From the NCBI GenBank assembly GCA_013076295.1, contig RQOL01000372.1, forward strand, positions 372,001 through 436,000: DNA of 64,000 nucleotides, read 5' to 3'. The notes under the pieces are model-generated. The model did no database searches and was not told where the DNA came from. It saw only the letters and a program-made list of their open reading frames with translations. This document shows, piece after piece, positions 14,601 through 29,600 of this stretch. A program made the position numbers and the translations under genes. Source of the stretch: Sanderia malayensis. Lineage: Eukaryota; Cnidaria; Scyphozoa; Semaeostomeae; Pelagiidae. Positions within the stretch are counted from its first letter, which is position 1. Each line of letters opens with the position of its first letter.

Positions 14601-17600
14601 TTATTAGTGTAAATTGTGGGAATGAATGTTAATATTACTGAAAAAAGTAACTAAAAGTGTATAACAATTTGTTTTCGCTGAATTGACGTGGAATCATGCG
14701 CAAATTGTGGTAACGAATCCTAATTTTGATCAGTGTAAGTTGCGGGGACAAAAGTTAATTTTTATTGGTGTAAATTGTAGGAGTGAAAGTTAGTTTTTAT
14801 TAGTGTAAACTGTGGAAATGAGTGTTATCTTTTATTCGTGGAAATTGTGGGAATGAATATTAATATTACTGAAAAAAGTAACTAAAAGTGTATAACAATT
14901 TGTTTTCGCAGAATAGACGTGGAATCATGCGCAAATTGTGGGAATGAATCTTAATTTTGATTAGTGTAAGTTTCGGGAATAAAAGTTAATTTTTATTCGT
15001 GTTAATTGTGGGAATGAGTGTTATCTTTTATTAGTTTAAATTGTGGGAATCAATTTTAATATTACTAAAAAAAGTAACTAAAAGTGTATAAGAATTTGCT
15101 TTCGCTGAATTGACGTGCGCAAATTGTAGGAATGAGTCCTAATCTTAGGGAATAAAAGGTAAAAAGAATAAAAGTCCCAATCTTAGGGAATAAAAGTTAT
15201 TTTTTTTGCTGTAGATTGTGGGAATGAGGGTTTTCTTTTATTAGTGTAAATTGTGGGAATGAGTGTTATCTTTCATTCCTGGAAATTGTGGGAATGAATG
15301 TTAATATTACTGAAAAAAGTAACTAAAAGTGTATAACAATTTGTTTTCCCTGAAATGACGTGGCATCATGGGCAAAATGTCGGAAAGAATCCTAATTTTG
15401 ATTAATGTAAGTTGCGGGAATAAAAGTTAATTTTTATTGGTGTAAATTGTGGGAATGAATGTTTATATAACTGAAACAAGTAACTAAAAATGTATAACAA
15501 ATTGTTTTCGCTGAATTGACGTGGAATCATGAGCAAATTGTGGGAATTAATGTTGATTTTGTTTAGTGTAAGTTTCGGGAATAAAAGTTAACTTTTATTG
15601 GTGTAAATTGTGGGAATGAGTGTTATTTTTTATTAGTGTAAATTGTGGTAATGAATGTTAATATTACTGAAAAAAGTAACTAAAAGTGTATAACAATTTG
15701 TTTTCGCTGAATTGACGTGGAATCATGCGCCAATTGTGGGAATGAATCTTAATTTTGATTAATGTAAGTTGCGGGAAAAAAAGTTAATTTTTTTTGGTGT
15801 AAATTGTGGGAATGAGTGTTATGTTTTATTAGTGTAAATTGTGGGAATGAGTGTTATCTTTTATTCGTGGAAATTGTGGGAATGAATGTTAATATTACTG
15901 AAAAAAGTAACTAAAAGTGTATAACAAATTGTTTTCGCAGAATTGACGTGAAATCATGCGCCAATTGTGGGAATGAATCTTAATTTTGATTTGTGTGAGT
16001 TGCGGGAATAAAAGTTAATTTTTTTGGTGTAAATTGTGGGAATGAGTGTTATCTTTTATTAGTGTAAATTGTGGGAATCAATATTAATATTACTGAAAAA
16101 AGTAACTAAAAGTGCATAACAATTTGCTTTCGCTGAATTGACGTGGAACCATGCGCAAATTGTGGGAATCAATGTTAATTTCGATTAGTGTAAGTTGCGG
16201 GAGTAAATGTTAAATTTTTTATTGGTGTAAATTGTGGGAATGAGTGTTATCTTTTATTAGTGTAAATTGTGGGAATGAATGTTAATATTACTGAAAAGAG
16301 TAACTAAAAGTGCATAAAAATTTGTTTTCGCTGAATTGACGCGGAATCATGCGCAAATTGTGGCAATGAATCTTCATTTTGATTTGTGTAGGTTGGGGGA
16401 AGAAAAGTGAATTTTTGTTTTGGTTTAAATTGTGGGAATGAGTGTTATCTTTTATTAGTGTAAATTGTAGGAATGAATGTTAATATTACTGAAAAAAAGT
16501 AACTAAAAGTGCACAACAATTTGCTTTCGCTGAATTGACATGGAATCATGCGCAAAATGTGGGAATAAATGTTAATTTTGATTAGTGTAAGTTGCGGAAA
16601 TAAAAGGTAATTTTCATTGGTGTAAATTGTGGGAATGAGTGTTATCTTTTATTAGTGTAAATTGTGGGAATGAATGTTAATATGAATAAAAAAAGTAACT
16701 AAAAGTGTATAAGAATTTGCTTTCGCTGAATTGACGTGGAACCATGCGCAAATTGTGGGAAGGAATGTTAATTTTACTAAGAAAATTAACTAGAATTGTA
16801 AAACAAATTGTTTTCGCTGAATTGACGTGGAATCATGCGCAAATTGTAGGAATGAGTCCTAATCTTGATCAGTGTAAGTTGCGGGAATAAAAATTAATTT
16901 TTATTGCTGTAAATTGTAGGAGTGAAAGTTAGTTTTTATTAGTGTAAACTGTGGAAATGAATGTTATCTTTTATTCGTGGAAATTGTGAGAATGAATATT
17001 AATATTACTGAAAAAAGTAACTAAAAGTGTAAAACAATTTGTTTTCGCTGAATAGACGTGGAATCATGCGCAAATTGTGGGAATGAATCTTAATTTTGAT
17101 TAGTGTAAGTTTCGGGAATAAAAGTTAATTTTTATTCGTGTTAATTGTGGGAATGAGTGTTATCTTTTATTAGTGTAAATTATGGGAATCAATTTTAATA
17201 TTACTAAAAAAAGTAACTAAAAGTGTATAACAATTTGCTTTCGCTGAATTGACGTGGAATCATGCGCAAATTCGTGGAAATTGTGAGAATTAATGTTAAT
17301 ATTACTGAGAAAAGTAATTAAAAATGTATAACCAATTGTTTTCGCTGAATTGACGTGGAACAATGCGCAAATTGTAGCAATGAATGCTAATTTTGATTAG
17401 TTTAAGTTGCGGGGATAAAAGTTAATTTTTATTTGTGTAAATTGCGGGAATCAGTGTTATCTTTTATTAGTGTAAATTGTGGGAATGAATGTTAATATTA
17501 CTGAAAAAAGTAACTAAAAGTGTATAACAATTTGTTTTCGCTGAATTGACGTGGAATCATGCGCAAATTGTGGGAATGAATCCTAACTTTGACTAGTGTA

Positions 17601-20600
17601 AGTTGCGGGAACAAAAGCTAATTTTAATTGGTGTAAATTGTGGGAATGAAAGTTAATTTTTACTAGTGTCAAATGTGGAATGCGCCATTTGTGTGAGTTG
17701 CGGGAATAAAAGTTATTTTTTTGCTGTAAATTGTGGAATGAGTGTTTTCTTTTATTAGTGTAAATTGTGGGAATGAGTGTTATCTTTTATTCCTGGAAAT
17801 TGTGGGAATGAATGTTAATATTACTGAAAAAAGTAACTAAAAGTGTATAACAAATTGTTTTCGCAGAATTGACGTGGAATCATGCGCCAATTGTGGGAAT
17901 GAATCTTAATTTTGATTTGTGTGAGTTGCGGGAATAAAAGTCATTTTTTTTTGCTATAAATTGTGGGAATGAGTGTGTTCTTTTATTAGTGTAAATTGTG
18001 GGAATGAGTGTTATCTTTTATTCCTGGAAATTGTGGGAATGAATGTTAATATTACTGAAAAAAGTAACTAAAAGTGTATAACAATTTGTTTTCCCTGAAA
18101 TGACGTGGCATCATGGGCAAAATGTCGGAATGAATCCTAATTTTGATTAATGTAAGTTGCGGGAATAAAAGTTAATTTTTATTGGTGTAAATTGTGGGAA
18201 TGAATGTTTATATAACTGAAACAAGTAACTAAAAATGTATAACAAATTGTTTTCGCTGAATTGACGTGGAATCATGAGCAAATTGTGGGAATTAATGTTG
18301 ATTTTGTTTAGTGTAAGTTTCGGGAATAAAAGTTAACTTTTATTGGTGTAAATTGTGGGAATGAGTGTTATTTTTTATTAGTGTAATTTGTGGTAATGAA
18401 TGTTAATATTACTGAAAAAAGTAACTAAAAGTGTATAACAATTTGTTTTCGCTGAATTGACGTGGAACCATGCGCAAATTGTGGGAATGAATGTTAATTT
18501 CGATTAGTGTAAGTTGCGGGAGTAAATGTTAAATTTTATTGGTGTAAATTGTGGGAATGAGTGTTATCTTTTATTAGTGTAAATTGTGGGAATGAATGTT
18601 AATATTACTGAAAAGAGTAACTAAAAGTGCATAAAAATTTGTTTTCGCTGAATTGACGCGGAATCATGCGCAAATTGTGGCAATGAATCTTCATTTTGAT
18701 TTGTGTAGGTTGGGGGAAGAAAAGTGAATTTTTGTTTTGGTTTAAATTGTGGGAATGAGTGTTATCTTTTATTAGTGTAAATTGTAGGAATGAATGTTAA
18801 TATTACTGAAAAAAAGTAACTAAAAGTGCACAACAATTTGCTTTCGCTGAATTGACGTGGAATCATGCGCAAAATGTGGGAATAAATGTTAATTTTGATT
18901 AGTGTAAGTTGCGGAAATAAAAGGTAATTTTCATTGGTGTAAATTGTGGGAATGAGTGTTATCTTTTATTAGTGTAAATTGTGGGAATGAATGTTAATAT
19001 GAATAAAAAAAGTAACTAAAAGTGTATAAGAATTTGCTTTCGCTGAATTGACGTGGAACCATGCGCAAATTGTGGGAAGGAATGTTAATTTTACTAAGAA
19101 AATTAACTAGAATTGTAAAACAAATTGTTTTCGCTGAATTGACGTGGAATCATGCGCAAATTGTAGGAATGAGTCCTAATCTTGATCAGTGTAAGTTGCG
19201 GGAATAAAAATTAATTTTTATTGCTGTAAATTGTAGGAGTGAAAGTTAGTTTTTATTAGTGTAAACTGTGGAAATGAATGTTATCTTTTATTCGTGGAAA
19301 TTGTGAGAATGAATATTAATATTACTGAAAAAAGTAACTAAAAGTGTAAAACAATTTGTTTTCGCTGAATAGACGTGGAATCATGCGCAAATTGTGGGAA
19401 TGAATCTTAATTTTGATTAGTGTAAGTTTCGGGAATAAAAGTTAATTTTTATTCGTGTTAATTGTGGGAATGAGTGTTATCTTTTATTAGTGTAAATTAT
19501 GGGAATCAATTTTAATATTACTAAAAAAAGTAACTAAAAGTGTATAAGAATTTGCTTTCGCTGAATTGACGTGGAACCATGCGCAAATTGTGGGAAGGAA
19601 TGTTAATTTTAATAAGAAAAGTAACTAGAAGTGTAAAACAAATTGTTTTCGCTGAATTGACGTGGAATCATGCGCAAATTGTAGGAATGAGTCCTAATCT
19701 TGATCAGTGTAAGTTGCGGGAATAAAAGTTCATTTTTATTGCTGTAAATTGTAGGAGTGAAAGTTAGTTTTTATTAGTGTAAACTGTGGGAATGAGTGTT
19801 ATCTTTTATTCGTGGAAATTGTGGGAATGAATGTTAATATTACTGAAAAAAGTAACTAAAAGTGTATAACAATTTGTTTTCGCTGAATTGACGTGGAATC
19901 ATGCGCAAATTGTGGGAATGAATCCTAATTTTGACTAGTGTAAGTTGCGGGAACAAAAGCTAATTTTAATTGGTGTAAATTGTGGGAATGAAAGTTAATT
20001 TTTACTAGTGTCAAATGTGGGAATGCGCCATTTGTGTGAGTTGCGGGAATAAAAGTTATTTTTTTTGCTGTAAATTGTGGGAATGAGTGTTTTCTTTTAT
20101 TAGTGTAAATTGTGGGAATGAGTGTTATCTTTTATTCCTGGAAATTGTGGGAATGAATGTTAATATTACTGAAAAAAGTAACTAAAAGTGTATAACAAAT
20201 TGTTTTCGCAGAATTGACGTGGAATCATGCGCCAATTGTGGAATGAATCTTAATTTTGATTTGTGTGAGTTGCGGGAATAAAAGTCATTTTTTTTGCTAT
20301 AAATTGTGGGAATGAGTGTGTTCTTTTATTAGTGTAAATTGTGGGAATGAGTGTTATCTTTAATTCCTGGAAATTGTGGGAATGAATGTTAAGATTACTG
20401 AAAAAAGTAACTAAAAGTGTATAACAATTTGTTTTCCCTGAAATGACCTGGAATCATGGGCAAAATGTGGGAATGAATCCTAATTTTGATTAATGTAAGT
20501 TGCGGGAATAAAGGTTAATTTTTATTCGTGGAAATTGTGGGAATGAATGTTAATATTACTGAAAAAAGTAACTAAAAGTGTATAACAAATTGTTTTCGCA

Positions 20601-23600
20601 GAATTGACGTGGAATCATGCGCCAATTGTGGGAATAAATCTTAATTTTGAATTCTGTGAGTTGCGGGAATGAAAGTTATTTTTTTTGCTGTAAATTGTGG
20701 GAATGAGTGTGTTCTTTTATTAGTGTAAATTGTGGGAACGAGTGTTATCTTTTATTCCTGGAAATTCTGGGAATGAATGTTAATATTACTGAAAAAAGTA
20801 ACTAAAAGTGTATAACAAATTGTTTTCGCAGAATTGACGTGAAATCATGCGCCAATTGTGGGAATGAATCTTAATTTTGATTTGTGTGAGTTGCGGGAAT
20901 AAAAGTTAATTTTTTGGTGTAAATTGTGGAATGAGTGTTATCTTTTATTAGTGTAAATTGTGGGAATCAATATTAATATTACTGAAAAAAGTAACTAAAG
21001 TGTATAACAATTTGCTTTCGCTGAATTGACGTGGAACCATGCGCAAATTGTGGGAATGAATGTTAATTTCGATTAGTGTAAGTTGCGGGAGTAAATGTTA
21101 AATTTTTATTGGTGTAAATTGTGGGAATGAGTGTTATCTTTTATTAGTGTAAATTGTGGGAATGAATGTTAATATTACTGAAAAGAGTAACTAAAAGTGC
21201 ATAACAATTTGTTTTCGCTGAATTGACGTGGAATCATGCGCAAATTGTGGCAATGAATCTTCATTTTGATTTGTGTAGGTTCGGGGAAGAAAAGTAAATT
21301 TTTGTTTTGGTTTAAATTGTGGGAATGAGTGTTATCTTTTACTAGTGTAAATTGTAGGAATGAATGTTAATATTACTGAAAAAAAGTAACTAAAAGTGCA
21401 CAACAATTTGCTTTCGCTGAATTGACGTGGAATCATGCGCAAAATGTGGGAATAAATGTTAATTTTGATTAGTGTAAGTTGCGGAAATAAAAGGTAATTT
21501 TCATTGGTGTAAATTGTGGGAATGAGTGTTATCTTTTATTAGTGTAAATTGTGGGAATGAATGTTAATATGAATAAAAAAAGTAACTAAAAGTGTACAAG
21601 AATTTGCTTTCGCTGAATTGACGTGGAATCATGCGCAAATTCGTGGAAATTGTGAGAATTAATGTTAATATTACTGAGAAAAGTAATTAAAAATGTATAA
21701 CCAATTGTTTTCGCTGAATTGACGTGGAACAATGCGCAAATTGTAGCAATGAATGCTAATTTTGATTAGTTTAAGTTGCGGGGATAAAAGTTAATTTTAT
21801 TTGTGTAAATTGCGGAATCAGTGTTATCTTTTATTAGTGTAAATTGTGGAATGAATGTTAATATTACTGAAAAAAAGTAACTAAAGTGCACAACAATTTG
21901 CTTTCGCTGAATTGACGTGGAATCATGCGCAAAATGTGGGAATAAATGTTAATTTTGATTAGTGTAAGTTGCGGAAATAAAAGGTAATTTTCATTGGTGT
22001 AAATTGTGGGAATGAGTGTTATCTTTTATTAGTGTAAATTGTGGGAATGAATGTTAATATGAATAAAAAAAGTAACTAAAAGTGTACAAGAATTTGCTTT
22101 CGCTGAATTGACGTGGAATCATGCGCAAATTCGTGGAAATTGTGAGAATTAATGTTAATATTACTGAGAAAAGTAATTAAAAATGTATAACCAATTGTTT
22201 TCGCTGAATTGACGTGGAACAATGCGCAAATTGTAGCAATGAATGCTAATTTTGATTAGTTTAAGTTGCGGGGATAAAAGTTAATTTTTATTTGTGTAAA
22301 TTGCGGGAATCAGTGTTATCTTTTATTAGTGTAAATTGTGGGAATGAATGTTAATATTACTGAAAAAAGTAACTAAAAGTGTATAACAATTTGTTTCGCT
22401 GAATTGACGTGGAATCATGCGCAATTGTGGGAACGAATCCTAATTTTGATCAGTGTAAGTTGCGGGGACAAAAGTTAATTTTTATTGGTGTAAATTGTAG
22501 GAGTGAAAGTTAGTTTTTATTAGTGTAAACTGTGGAAATGAGTGTTATCTTTTATTCGTGGAAATTGTGGGAATGAATATTAATATTACTGAAAAAAGTA
22601 ACTAAAAGTGTATAACAATTTGTTTTCGCAGAATAGACGTGGAATCATGCGCAAATTGTGGAATGGATCTTAATTTTGATTAGTGTAAGTTTCGGGAATA
22701 AAAGTTAATTTTTATTCGTGTTAATTGTGGGAATGAGTGTTATCTTTTATTAGTGTAAATTGTGGGAATCAATTTTAATATTACTAAAAAAGTAACTAAA
22801 AGTGTATAAGAATTTGCTTTCGCTGAATTGACGTGCGCAAATTGTAGGAATGAGTCCTAATCTTAGGGAATAAAAGGTAAAAAGAATAAAAGTCCCAATC
22901 TTAGGGAAAAAAAGTTATTTTTTTTGCTGTAAATTGTGGGAATGAGTGTTTTCTTTTATTAGTGTAAATTGTGGGAATGAGTGTTATCTTTTATTCCTGG
23001 AAATTGTGGGAATGAATGTTAAAATTTACTGAAAAAAGTAACTAAAAGTGTATAACAATTTGTTTTCCCTGAAATGACGTGGCATCATGGGCAAAATGTC
23101 GGAATGAATCCTAATTTTGATTAATGTAAGTTGCGGGAATAAAAGTTAATTTTTATTGGTGTAAATTGTGGGAATGAATGTTTATATAACTGAAACAAGT
23201 AACTAAAAATGTATAACAAATTGTTTTCGCTGAATTGACGTGGAATCATGAGCAAATTGTGGGAATTAATGTTGATTTTGCTTAGTGTAAGTTTCGGGAT
23301 AAAAGTTAACTTTTATTGGTGTAAATTGTGGGAATGAGTGTTATCTTTATTAGTGTAAATTGTGGTAATGAATGTTATATTACTGAAAAAGTAACTAAAA
23401 GTGTATAACAATTTGTTTTCGCTGAATTGACGTGGAATCATCCGCCAATTGTGGGAATGAATCTTAATTTTGATTAATGTAAGTTGCGGGAAAAAAAGTT
23501 AATTTTTTTGGTGTAAATTGTGGGGAATGAGTGTTATGTTTTATTAGTGTAAATTGTGGGAATGAGTGCTATCTTTTATTCGTGGAAATTGTGGGAATGA

Positions 23601-26600
23601 ATGTTAATATTTACTGAAAAATGTAACTAAAAGTGTATAACAAATTGTTTTCGCAGAATTGACGTGGAAATCATGCGCCAATTGTGGGAATGAATCTTAA
23701 TTTTGATTTGTGTGAGTTGCGGGAATAAAAGTTAATTTTTTTTGGTGTAAATTGTGGGAATGAGTGTTATCTTTTTATTAGTGTAAATTGTGGGAATCAA
23801 TATTAATATTACTGAAAAAAGTAACTAAAAGTGTATAACAATTTGCTTTCGCTGAATTGACGTGGAACCATGCGCAAATTGTGGGAATGAATGTTAATTT
23901 CGATTAGTGTAAGTTGCGGGAGTAAATGTTAAATTTTATTGGTGTAAATTGTGGGAATGAGTGTTATCTTTTATTAGTGTAAATTGTGGGAATGAATGTT
24001 AATATTACTGAAAAGAGTAACTAAAAGTGCATAACAATTTGTTTTCGCTGAATTGACGTGGAATCATGCGCAAATTGTGGCAATGAATCTTCATTTTGAT
24101 TTTGGTAGTTCGGGGAAGAAAAGTAAATTTTTGTTTTGGTTTAAATTGTGGAATGAGTGTTATCTTTTACTAGTGTAAATTGTAGGAATGAATGTTAATA
24201 TTACTGAAAAAAAGTAACTAAAAGTGCACAACAATTTGCTTTCGCTGAATTGACGTGGAATCATGCGCAAAATGTGGGAATAAATGTTAATTTTGATTAG
24301 TGTAAGTTGCGGAAATAAAAGGTAATTTTCATTGGTGTAAATTGTGGGAATGAGTGTTATCTTTTATTAGTGTAAATTGTGGGAATGAATGTTAATATGA
24401 ATAAAAAAGTAACTAAAAGTGTATAAGAATTTGCTTTCGCTGAATTGACGTGGAACATGCGCAAATTGTGGAAGGAATGTTAATTTACTAAGAAAATTAA
24501 CTAGAATTGTAAACCAATTGTTTTCGCTGAATTGACGTGGAATCATGCGCAAATTGTAGGAATGAGTCCTAATCTTGATCAGTGTAAGTTGCGGGAATAA
24601 AAATTAATTTTTATTGCTGTAAATTGTAGGAGTGAAAGTTAGTTTTTATTAGTGTAAACTGTGGAAATGAATGTTATCTTTTATTCGTGGAAATTGTGAG
24701 AATGAATATTAATATTACTGAAAAAAGTAACTAAAAGTGTAAAACAATTTGTTTTCGCTGAATAGACGTGGAATCATGCGCAAATTGTGGGAATGAATCT
24801 TAATTTTGATTAGTGTAAGTTTCGGGAATAAAAGTTAATTTTTATTCGTGTTAATTGTGGGAATGAGTGTTATCTTTTATTAGTGTAAATTATGGGAATC
24901 AATTTTAATATTACTAAAAAAAGTAACTAAAAGTGTATAAGAATTTGCTTTCGCTGAATTGACGTGGAACCATGCGCAAATTGTGGAAGGAAAATGTTAA
25001 TATTACTAGAAAAGTAACTAAAAAGTGTAAAACAAATTGTTTTCGCTGAATTGACGTGGAATCATGCGCAAATTGTAGGCAATTGAATGTAATTTTTGAT
25101 TAGTTTAAGTTGCGGGATAAAAGTTATTTTTATTGTGTAAACGGGAATGAGTGTTATCTTTTATTGTGGAAATTGTGGGAATGAATGTTAATATTACTGA
25201 AAAAAGTAACTAAAAGTGTATAACAATTTGTTTTCGCTGAATTGACGTGGAATCATGCGCAAATTGTGGGAATGAATCCTAATTTTGACTAGTGTAAGTT
25301 GCGGGAACAAAAGCTAATTTTAATTGGTGTAAATTGTGGGAATGAAAGTTAATTTTTACTAGTGTCAAATGTGGGAATGCGCCATTTGTGTGAGTTGCGG
25401 GAATAAAAGTTATTTTTTTTGCTGTAAATTGTGGGAATGAGTGTTTTCTTTTATTAGTGTAAATTGTGGGAATGAGTGTTATCTTTTATTCCTGGAAATT
25501 GTGGGAATGAATGTTAATATTACTGAAAAAAGTAACTAAAAGTGTATAACAAATTGTTTTCGCAGAATTGACGTGGAATCATGCGCCAATTGTGGGAATG
25601 AATCTTAATTTTGATTTGTGTGAGTTGCGGGAATAAAAGTCATTTTTTTTGCTATAAATTGTGGGAATGAGTGTGTTCTTTTATTAGTGTAAATTGTGGG
25701 AATGAGTGTTATCTTTTATTCCTGGAAATTGTGGGAATGAATGTTAATATTACTGAAAAAAGTAACTAAAAGTGTATAACAATTTGTTTTCCCTGAAATG
25801 ACGTGGCATCATGGGCAAAATGTCGGAATGAATCCTAATTTTGATTAATGTAAGTTGCGGGAATAAAAGTTAATTTTTATTGGTGTAAATTGTGGGAATG
25901 AATGTTTATATAACTGAAACAAGTAACTAAAAATGTATAACAAATTGTTTTCGCTGAATTGACGTGGAATCATGAGCAAATTGTGGGAATAATGTTGATT
26001 TTGTTTAGTGTAAGTTTCGGGAATAAAAGTTAACTTTTATTGGTGTAAATTGTGGGAATGAGTGTTATTTTTTATTAGTGTAATTTGTGGTAATGAATGT
26101 TAATATTACTGAAAAAAGTAACTAAAAGTGTATAACAATTTGTTTTCGCTGAATTGACGTGGAACCATGCGCAAATTGTGGGAATGAATGTTAATTTCGA
26201 TTAGTGTAAGTTGCGGGAGTAAATGTTAAATTTTTATTGGTGTAAATTGTGGGAATGAGTGTTATCTTTTATTAGTGTAAATTGTGGGAATGAATGTTAA
26301 TATTACTGAAAAGAGTAACTAAAAGTGCATAAAAATTTGTTTTCGCTGAATTGACGCGGAATCATGCGCAAATTGTGGCAATGAATCTTCATTTTGATTT
26401 GTGTAGTTGGGGGAAGAAAAGTGAATTTTGTTTTGGTTTAAATTGTGGGAATGAGTGTTATCTTTTATTAGTGTAAATTGTAGGAATGAATGTTAATATT
26501 ACTGAAAAAAAGTAACTAAAGTGCACAACAATTTGCTTTCGCTGAATTGACGTGGAATCATGCGCAAAATGTGGGAATAAATGTTAATTTTGATTAGTGT

Positions 26601-29600
26601 AAGTTGCGGAAATAAAAGGTAATTTTCATTGGTGTAAATTGTGGGAATGAGTGTTATCTTTTATTAGTGTTAAATTGTGGGAATGAATGTTAATATGAAT
26701 AAAAAAAGTAACTAAAAGTGTATAAGAATTTGCTTTCGCTGAATTGACGTGGAACCATGCGCAAATTGTGGGAAGGAATGTTAATTTTACTAAGAAAATT
26801 AACTAGAATTGTAAAACAAATTGTTTCGCTGAATTGACGTGGAATCATGCGCAAATTGTAGGAATGAGTCCTAATCTTGATCAGTGTAAGTTGCGGGAAT
26901 AAAAATTAATTTTTATTGCTGTAAATTGTAGGAGTGAAAGTTAGTTTTTATTAGTGTAAACTGTGGAAATGAATGTTATCTTTTATTCGTGGAAATTGTG
27001 AGAATGAATATTAATATTACTGAAAAAAGTAACTAAAAGTGTAAAACAATTTGTTTTCGCTGAATAGACGTGGAATCATGCGCAAATTGTGGGAATGAAT
27101 CTTAATTTTGATTAGTGTAAGTTTCGGGAATAAAAGTTAATTTTTATTCGTGTTAATTGTGGGAATGAGTGTTATCTTTTATTAGTGTAAATTATGGGAA
27201 TCAATTTTAATATTACTAAAAAAAGTAACTAAAAGTGTATAAGAATTTGCTTTCGCTGAATTGACGTGGAACCATGCGCAAATTGTGGGAAGGAATGTTA
27301 ATTTTAATAAGAAAAGTAACTAGAAGTGTAAAACAATTGTTTTCGCTGAATTGACGTGGAATCATGCGCAAATTGTAGGAATGAGTCCTAATCTTGATCA
27401 GTGTAAGTTGCGGGAATAAAAGTTCATTTTATTGCTGTAAATTGTAGGAGTGAAAGTTAGTTTTTATTAGTGTAAACTGTGGGAATGAGTGTTATCTTTT
27501 ATTCGTGGAAATTGTGGGAATGAATGTTAATATTACTGAAAAAAGTAACTAAAAGTGTATAACAATTTGTTTTCGCTGAATTGACGTGGAATCATGCGCA
27601 AATTGTGGGAATGAATCCTAATTTTGACTAGTGTAAGTTGCGGGAACAAAAGCTAATTTTAATTGGTGTAAATTGTGGAATGAAAGTTAATTTTTACTAG
27701 TGTCAAATGTGGGAATGCGCCATTTGTGTGAGTTGCGGGAATAAAAGTTATTTTTTTTGCTGTAAATTGTGGAATGAGTGTTTTCTTTTATTAGTGTAAA
27801 TTGTGGGAATGAGTGTTATCTTTTATTCCTGGAAATTGTGGGAATGAATGTAATATTACTGAAAAAGTAACTAAAAGTGTATAACAAATTGTTTTCGCAG
27901 AATTGACGTGGAATCATGCGCCAATTGTGGGAATGAATCTTAATTTTGATTTGTGTGAGTTGCGGGAATAAAAGTCATTTTTTTTGCTATAATTGTGGGA
28001 ATGAGTGTGTTCTTTATAGTGTAAATTGTGGGAATGAGTGTTATCTTTAATTCCTGGAAATTGTGGGAATGAATGTTAAGATTACTGAAAAAAGTAACTA
28101 AAAGTGTATAACAATTTGTTTTCCCTGAAATGACCTGGAATCATGGGCAAAATGTGGGAATGAATCCTAATTTGATTAATGTAAGTTGCGGAATAAAGGT
28201 TAATTTTTATTCGTGGAAATTGTGGGAATGAATTTAATATTACTGAAAAAAGTAACTAAAAGTGTATAACAAATTGTTTTCGCAGAATTGACGTGGAATC
28301 ATGCGCCAATTGTGGGAATAAATCTTAATTTTGAATTCTGTGAGTTGCGGGAATGAAAGTTATTTTTTTTGCTGTAAATTGTGGGAATGAGTGTGTTTTT
28401 TATTAGTGTAATTGTGGGAACGAGTGTTATCTTTATTCCTGGAAATTCTGGAATGAATGTTAATATTACTGAAAAAGTAACTAAAAGTGTATAACAAATT
28501 GTTTTCGCAGAATTGACGTGAAATCATGCGCCAATTGTGGGAATGAATCTTAATTTTGATTTGTGTGAGTTGCGGGAATAAAAGTTAATTTTTTTGGTGT
28601 AAATTGTGGGAATGAGTGTTATCTTTTATTAGTGTAAATTGTGGGAATCAATATTAATATTACTGAAAAAAGTAACTAAAAGTGTATAACAATTTGCTTT
28701 CGCTGAATTGACGTGGAACCATGCGCAAATTGTGGGAATGAATGTTAATTTCGATTAGTGTAAGTTGCGGGAGTAAATGTTAAATTTTTATTGGTGTAAA
28801 TTGTGGGAATGATGTTATCTTTTTATTAGTGTAAATTGTGGGAATGAATGTTAATTTACTGAAAAGAGTAACTAAAAGTGCATAACAATTTGTTTTCGCT
28901 GAATTGACGTGGAATCATGCGCAAATTGTGGCAATGAATCTTCATTTTGATTTGTGTAGGTTCGGGGAAGAAAAGTAAATTTTGTTTTTGGTTTAAAATT
29001 GTGGGAATGAGTGTTATCTTTTACTAGTGTAAATTGTAGGAATGAATGTTAATATTACTGGAAAAAAAGTAACTAAAAGTGCACAACAATTTGCTTTCGC
29101 TGAATTGACGTGGAATCATGCGCAAAATGTGGAATAAATGTAATTTGATAGTGTAAGTTGCGGAAATAAAGGTAATTTCATTGGTGTAAATTGTGGGAAT
29201 GAGTGTTATCTTTTATTAGTGTAAATTGTGGAATGAATGTTAATATGAATAAAAAAAGTAACTAAAAGTGTACAAGAATTGCTTTCGTGAATTGACGTGG
29301 AATCATGCGCAAATTCGTGGAAATTGTGAGAATTAATGTTAATATTACTGAGAAAAGTAATTAAAAATGTATAACCAATTGTTTCGCTGAATTGACGTGG
29401 AACAATGCGCAAATTGTAGCAATGAATGCTAATTTTGATTAGTTTAAGTTGCGGGGATAAAAGTTAATTTTTATTTGTGTAAATTGCGGGAATCAGTGTT
29501 ATCTTTTATTAGTGTAAATTGTGGGAATGAATGTTAATATTACTGAAAAAAAGTAACTAAAAGTGCACAACAATTTGCTTTCGCTGAATTGACGTGGAAT

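Larger units (their letters stand above)
4611..16190. repeat. Tandem pair of ~5.6-6.0-kb higher-order repeats
   Basis: About 4611-10350 and 10610-16190 are two copies of one long higher-order unit. The offset is 5999 at 4611/10610 and 5591/11590, drops to 5605 at 5985/11590, and is 5838 from 8600/14438 to about 10331/16172. The steps in offset mark internal gains and losses of whole monomers. Marker variants include the doubled AATCTTAGGG tract (9303, 15141) and TTCCCTGAAATGACGTGGCA (CCTGAAATGA at 9511 and 15349). The whole segment is satellite with no gene. Confidence 0.8.

Noticed and set aside
24367..24552. Minus-strand ORFs of 61-68 codons in the satellite (also 29206-29412 and 59442-59648)
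   Set aside because: They are reverse readings of satellite monomers: the repeated PRQFSE and INIHSHN peptides are just the translated repeat, and sister copies of the same monomers are closed by stops. The first two lie in stretches with likely one-base consensus errors that open frames.
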